Origin: Prevotellaceae bacterium UBA2718
GTDB taxonomy: Bacteria > Bacteroidota > Bacteroidia > Bacteroidales > Bacteroidaceae
DNA: 9,326 bases
Assembly (NCBI GenBank): GCA_002353975.1
Contig: DEKQ01000011.1
Location: forward strand, 8,746-18,071
Reading direction: 5' to 3'
Made by a program: the position numbers and the translations under genes. This document shows, one piece after another, positions 6,787 through 9,326 of this stretch; the first letter of the stretch is position 1; every line of letters starts with the position of its first letter. The notes below the pieces were generated by a model that saw nothing but the letters and a program-made list of their open reading frames with translations, had not been told where the DNA came from and ran no database searches.

Positions 6787-7116
6787 ATGACATCACGCTT
6801 TACATCTTTATTGCCCATTATTTTTTTTCTACTCCGGCTTTCCCTCTTCTATCTTCATATCAAGGCGATAGATGTCAGTCACCTGTCCCTGTGGCATTCC
6901 TGTGGCATTTGGGCATTTGAGTGGAGCCATGCACATACAAATAGAGGAGATGGTCGCCATTTCCCTGTAGGAGTTGTTCACGTTCAGATTTGGGAAAAGC
7001 AGAAGGATGGCACATTCAAACGACTTTCAAACGAAGCTCGCTTCATGAACAATTACGAAATTAAGAGGTTTGGCCCAATCTTGAAATACTTCTGCCCAAT
7101 CGTGAAGTTTAGATAA
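6787..7116 (+). CDS. Uncertain plus-strand frame, possible gene remnant
   Basis: A 109-codon frame ends just before a very strong terminator (7124-7161), the main reason to take it seriously. Its second half, from about residue 47, reads like real protein: SHAHTNRGDGRHFPVGVVHV, then QIWEKQKDGTFKRLSNEARF, then FGPILKYFCPIVKFR at the end. The first half (residues 1-27) is hydrophobic and runs through the 32-base repeat, where an overlapping minus-strand frame is at least as plausible. No TAnnTTTG promoter or good initiation region was seen upstream of ATG 6787. It may be the C-terminal remnant of a gene whose 5' part was replaced, a short real gene with a later start, or a shadow of a repeated non-coding element. 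I do not recognise the family. Confidence 0.3.
   Translation: MTSRFTSLLPIIFFLLRLSLFYLHIKAIDVSHLSLWHSCGIWAFEWSHAHTNRGDGRHFPVGVVHVQIWEKQKDGTFKRLSNEARFMNNYEIKRFGPILKYFCPIVKFR
6829..6960 (-). CDS. Uncertain 43-residue minus-strand frame over the repeat
   Basis: A small frame on the opposite strand of the previous entry, from ATG 6960 to TAG 6829-6831. ATG 6930 is an alternative, giving 33 residues (MAPLKCPNATG...). The 32-base repeat encodes its MPQGQVTDIYR segment, and it ends in the charged tail LDMKIEEGKPE. The frame is open for 65 codons before the preceding stop. It has no visible promoter, signal peptide or known motif. Because the repeat recurs at 5807-5838, where this frame is interrupted by stop codons, it may simply be the reading of a repeated element rather than a gene. 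Confidence 0.18.
   Translation of the reverse strand: MATISSICMCMAPLKCPNATGMPQGQVTDIYRLDMKIEEGKPE
6866..6897. repeat. 32-base direct repeat, right copy
   Basis: Partner of the repeat at 5807-5838 in the same orientation, 30 of 32 bases identical, with start points 1059 bases apart. It runs on into a local duplication, CTGTGGCATT followed by C(C)TGTGGCATT near 6889-6909. The region between the copies contains the whole toxin-antitoxin operon and its promoter. Confidence 0.8.
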
Positions 7117-7123
7117 ATTATAG

Positions 7124-7161
7124 AGAAGCAGGACTGATGTTGAAGTCCTGCTTCTTTTTTT
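7124..7161 (+). terminator. Strong intrinsic terminator
   Basis: AGAAGCAGGACT (7124-7135) and AGTCCTGCTTCT (7144-7155) form a perfect 12-base stem with an 8-base loop, GATGTTGA. Seven T residues follow at 7155-7161. It ends the plus-strand frame stopping at 7116. A TAA on the minus strand (7160-7162) abuts its other side, so minus-strand transcripts from the 7268-9326 cluster would also meet this stem, though there the U-tract is poor (TCTATAATTT). Confidence 0.88.
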
Positions 7162-7267
7162 ACTCGTTATTCCTCAAGAACGAAATCCGCTTCAGCGGCA
7201 GCATGTTCTTGTCGGTAACTCGCTCCTGTACAGCTCGTCAAGAGACTGACCTTTGTAGGTTTCAACA
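7160..7267 (-). pseudogene. Possible frameshifted gene end before the terminator
   Basis: Downstream of the 114-residue gene, the minus strand reads NVETYKGQSLDELYRSELPT in one frame. A one-frame shift near 7211-7213 then continues as KNMLPLKRISFLRNNE and a TAA at 7160-7162, directly before the terminator stem. Both halves look like protein, with plausible polar and charged spacing, and the joined string ends exactly where a gene should. Unshifted, the first half ends at RTCCR and stop. I read this as the tail of a decayed gene or a base-call frameshift. I do not recognise the family, and the length is too short to be sure. Confidence 0.35.
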
Positions 7268-7612
7268 TTACATCGGTTCGCAATCTTCAATAAACGGAAT
7301 CAGGTCTATCAGTTTCTTTCCGTCAATCTCGAATTCCTCGAGGACGGCATTGCCATCCTTGAATCTTCGAATCTCATTTGTGAAATGTTCGTCACACTGA
7401 GCGGCATAGTCCCGTTCGGACAGGAAATAATACTTCTTACCGTTGTAACTGAAACGCAGGTCGTACCTCTGAACAGCAAAGTCGTAGTAAAACGTCTCTT
7501 CTGAATTGTTCTTATAACCATGATACAATCCGCCATTCTTCTCATAGTTTGGTGGATACTTTGCATTAAACGGGTATCCAGCCAAATCTTTTTTTCTGTA
7601 TTCGTATGCCAT
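7268..7612 (-). CDS. Small acidic hypothetical protein, possible immunity-like partner
   Basis: A 114-residue protein of unknown family. It has no signal peptide and no membrane segment. It is rich in Tyr, Phe, Asp and Glu, with YDLRFSYNGKKYYFLSERDY in the middle and a regular end (FKDGNAVLEEFEIDGKKLID, then LIPFIEDCEPM). The ATG at 7612 lies 3 bases after the stop codon of the preceding gene, so it is certainly in the same transcript. The composition and position directly after a toxin-like small gene recall immunity proteins of polymorphic toxin cassettes, but this is only analogy. It could equally be a phage-derived accessory protein. It is followed by a possible gene remnant and a strong hairpin. 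Confidence 0.78.
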   Translation of the reverse strand: MAYEYRKKDLAGYPFNAKYPPNYEKNGGLYHGYKNNSEETFYYDFAVQRYDLRFSYNGKKYYFLSERDYAAQCDEHFTNEIRRFKDGNAVLEEFEIDGKKLIDLIPFIEDCEPM

Positions 7613-7615
7613 GTT

Positions 7616-7993
7616 TTACAAATAACTGATAGTTTCGTTTAACAAATGCTGTAATTGAGGGTTCGATGTGATTGGAATAGCATCTCCTATCGGCTCACCA
7701 TTTTTCCAGTAGTGATAATGTGGGCCTGTTCCATGATGGTCTTCGTTGTGGATCTCAAGTATTTTCAAGCAGTTTGAATCGTACATAGATATGCTCTTAA
7801 GACCATTCCCCTTCTTAAACATCATCCCATAAATGGCATTAGGAGAATGGCTCTCCTCTGGCATCTTGGTGGGAGTTTTAGAGTTCTTGAACGCTATAAT
7901 CTTCACTCCGTTAGGCAGAGTCTCTATTGTCTTCCAACGACGTCCGGCCTCTGTCTCTGTCGTTCCTAATGATTTACTTCCGTTTGCTCCCAT
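7616..7993 (-). CDS. Small histidine-rich protein with toxin-domain-like core
   Basis: A 125-residue cytoplasmic protein. The N-terminus MGANGSKSLGTTETEAGRRW is flexible and Gly/Ser-rich. It resembles the Gly-Ser openings of small phage morphogenesis-region proteins and linkers before polymorphic toxin domains. The body contains LPNGVKIIAFKNSKTPTKMP and then the most conserved-looking part, ILEIHNEDHHGTGPHYHYWK (79-97), with His82, His86, His87, His92 and His94 close together. That clustering suggests metal binding or a catalytic His pair. The ATG at 7993 lies inside the end of the DUF4417-like gene (20-base overlap in another frame), implying coupling. I cannot name the family. The alternatives are a stand-alone nuclease-like toxin domain and a structural phage protein. 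Confidence 0.78.
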   Translation of the reverse strand: MGANGSKSLGTTETEAGRRWKTIETLPNGVKIIAFKNSKTPTKMPEESHSPNAIYGMMFKKGNGLKSISMYDSNCLKILEIHNEDHHGTGPHYHYWKNGEPIGDAIPITSNPQLQHLLNETISYL

Positions 7994-8717
7994 TTCTCAA
8001 CATTTTTATGCGTTCGTTAATAAAATATGAACTGATGGAGGTATTCTCGCCATCCACAGGTTGACCGAATCGAATAATGTGCAATGGCAATAGCGTCAGC
8101 AATGCCTGTTGATATCCACATTTCCATCGATAGAGCGATAAGTCGCTTTTATGCACTCCATTACTATTGATTGCAATTACGGAGTTACGCAGGTTCTGTG
8201 GAAAACTATATGAATAACTGTCACCTTTCGACCATGTGATGTTGGGATAGAGATTTACTCCACCTTCCTGTAGGTAGGCAGACATAGTAGTGTTACACCA
8301 AGAATGCCGGTAGCGCATCTCCGCTGGCATATCAGTATATTGTGATAAATCGGAGCCAATAACGCCCTTGCATCTTCTAAGAAAAGGTAAATACTTGTCC
8401 GGATTTAAGAAAATCCTTATGAACAAACTATCATCAATATAGAAGTATATCACAGCATCGGTAATATCGTAGCTATATGCCTCATGGAAGGGAACGAGCC
8501 TTGTTACATCTGCATTATAATTAGGTTTCAGCACTGGCCATTTCATCTCACCCGCTGCAGGTAAGTAGCCGTAAATTCTCTCTGTAAATATTCTCGCACT
8601 CTTTTCTATTCGCCTTAATTTCTCTGCTATAGGTTCGCGTAGAGTGAGAATATATTTCTCTACTTCAACCAAATATTCTTCGTATGAAGAAGAGAATGTT
8701 ATGTCTTTTGGAGTCAT
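7974..8717 (-). CDS. DUF4417-like protein, phage-associated family
   Basis: A 247-residue soluble protein. The C-terminal two thirds carry the pattern I associate with DUF4417: GSDLSQYTDMP (121-131), a Trp/Asn stretch (SWCNTTMSAYLQEGGVNLYP, 139-158), NITWSKGDSYSYSFP (159-173), NSVIAINSNG (178-187), GYQQALLTLLP (201-211) and IIRFGQP (214-220). The family has no established function and is often found in phage or prophage DNA. The first 60 residues (YLVEVEKYILTLREPIAEKL, then RIEKSARIF) are an extra helical region. The ATG at 8717 is the only good start: the preceding ATG on the transcript meets a stop after one codon. A 6-base inverted repeat (8715-8720 with 8731-8736) includes this ATG. The gene follows the partial gene at the right edge by 42 bases. 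Confidence 0.8.
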   Translation of the reverse strand: MTPKDITFSSSYEEYLVEVEKYILTLREPIAEKLRRIEKSARIFTERIYGYLPAAGEMKWPVLKPNYNADVTRLVPFHEAYSYDITDAVIYFYIDDSLFIRIFLNPDKYLPFLRRCKGVIGSDLSQYTDMPAEMRYRHSWCNTTMSAYLQEGGVNLYPNITWSKGDSYSYSFPQNLRNSVIAINSNGVHKSDLSLYRWKCGYQQALLTLLPLHIIRFGQPVDGENTSISSYFINERIKMLRNGSKRK

Positions 8718-8759
8718 AACATGTTTCTTTGTTATGGCCCCTTCGTTGATGCAAACTTT

Positions 8760-9326
8760 TTATGCAACCAGCGCAGGAGCACGGTTAATAATCTTGTTAT
8801 CAATCGCGTCTTGCTGATGGTCATCGTCTTCAGATGTAAACAGATGGTATCTCGCTGACAAGGTAACCCGCCAGACAACAGATCGAATATCGATGCAGGG
8901 CTGTGAGACTCGTAGCGGTTTCTCGTAGAACAGATGACTATTGAGAATCTTTTCTATGGTCTCACATCGCTGCTTATAAACGAATGTGTTGAGATGCTCG
9001 TTTGATTCAAAACTGAGAGAAGAGTATATCTCCTCAAAAACGAAGGAATGGCTTGCAAGGAATTCCAAGCAAGGCTTTGGTGTTAGTTCGTGTACTCTCT
9101 GTATGAACTGCTCACGTATGGCATCCGTGTCAATGTCGCTCCATGACTGAGCAGTGCTGTCTGAAGATTGGCGATTCTTAAAGGTTTTACAAAAGTCAAT
9201 GAACACAGCCAAGTCATCGCCGTTAAGCTCGGCTAAGTGTCGTCGGGCATTATTGAAATAAGCCCTCATTCTACGGACGTGAGCATCCGCCAATTCAGCG
9301 AGCAGGCTTTCGTCAATACATCTGCA
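8760..9326 (-). CDS. Unknown protein, C-terminal part, enters from right edge
   Basis: The last 188 codons of a gene whose start lies beyond the window: the frame is open to 9326. Internal TTG 9293 and ATG 9269 could serve as starts, but nothing upstream favours them. The visible part is mostly predicted helix: DAHVRRMRAYFNNARRHLAE, then LNGDDLAVFIDFCKTF, an Asp/Ser-rich linker (RQSSDSTAQSWSDIDTD), IREQFIQRVHELTPKPCLEF, and a basic/aromatic end VWRVTLSARYHLFTSEDDDH. It has no membrane segment and no motif I can name. It is upstream of the DUF4417-like gene by 42 bases on the same strand and probably belongs to the same transcript. Its size and role remain open. Confidence 0.7.
   Translation of the reverse strand, partial: CRCIDESLLAELADAHVRRMRAYFNNARRHLAELNGDDLAVFIDFCKTFKNRQSSDSTAQSWSDIDTDAIREQFIQRVHELTPKPCLEFLASHSFVFEEIYSSLSFESNEHLNTFVYKQRCETIEKILNSHLFYEKPLRVSQPCIDIRSVVWRVTLSARYHLFTSEDDDHQQDAIDNKIINRAPALVA

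Noticed and set aside
5807..6897. Insertion sequence or integron-like cassette
   Set aside because: No transposase, integrase or terminal inverted repeats are seen between or next to the direct repeats, so only a repeat-bounded module is claimed.
7309..7566. 85-codon minus-strand frame inside the 114-residue gene
   Set aside because: Overlaps a better-supported gene with tight operon spacing and reads as an Arg/Thr/Ser-rich shadow.

Overview
The window looks like a chromosomal segment of a Bacteroidales bacterium, most likely Prevotella or a close relative. Three things point there: promoter boxes of the TAnnTTTG type without Shine-Dalgarno-like leaders (5690-5697 and 6641-6648), a polysaccharide-export type protein with a Bacteroidales-style N-terminus, and intergenic GAGTGAA/AGTTAAG repeats. 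Nearly every convincing gene is on the minus strand. No tRNA, rRNA, CRISPR array or transposase gene was seen.

Region 1 (5643 down to 558, continuing to 1) is a core-type export operon. A TolC-like outer-membrane factor is followed by an HlyD-like periplasmic adaptor and two ABC-2 permeases of the YhhJ/YbhR type. No ATPase gene is in the window. A TAnnTTTG promoter lies just upstream of the TolC gene, and a hairpin terminator further upstream separates it from the next unit. The TolC-HlyD gap (3884-4104) is packed with short repeats. The second permease has no ATG, GTG or TTG where its N-terminus should begin: an ATC codon stands where ATG would be expected. 33 bases downstream is the N-terminal part of a secreted protein resembling SLBB-domain polysaccharide-export proteins.

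Region 2 (about 5720-6690) is a toxin-antitoxin operon: a RelB/DinJ-type antitoxin overlapping a PIN-domain toxin by ATGA, with its own TAnnTTTG promoter. A third, translationally coupled reading frame starts on the toxin stop codon, resembles the first residues of a DprA/SLOG-like DNA-binding protein, and is cut off after 27 codons. The cut falls in one copy of a 32-base repeat (30/32 identical) whose second copy lies about 1.06 kb away on the other side of the module. This suggests that recombination or insertion shaped the locus.

Region 3 (about 6690-7270) has no confident gene. It holds the second repeat copy, two competing antiparallel reading frames, a very strong 12-bp terminator hairpin, and what looks like a frameshifted gene end running into that hairpin.

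Region 4 (7268-9326) is an accessory cluster of four tightly packed minus-strand genes: an unknown protein entering from the right edge, a DUF4417-like protein, a small histidine-rich protein with a toxin-domain look, and a small acidic protein. The DUF4417-like gene and its two downstream partners overlap by 20 bases and lie 3 bases apart. They are the best candidate here for an uncharacterised phage-derived or toxin/immunity-like system, but no function can be assigned from sequence alone.
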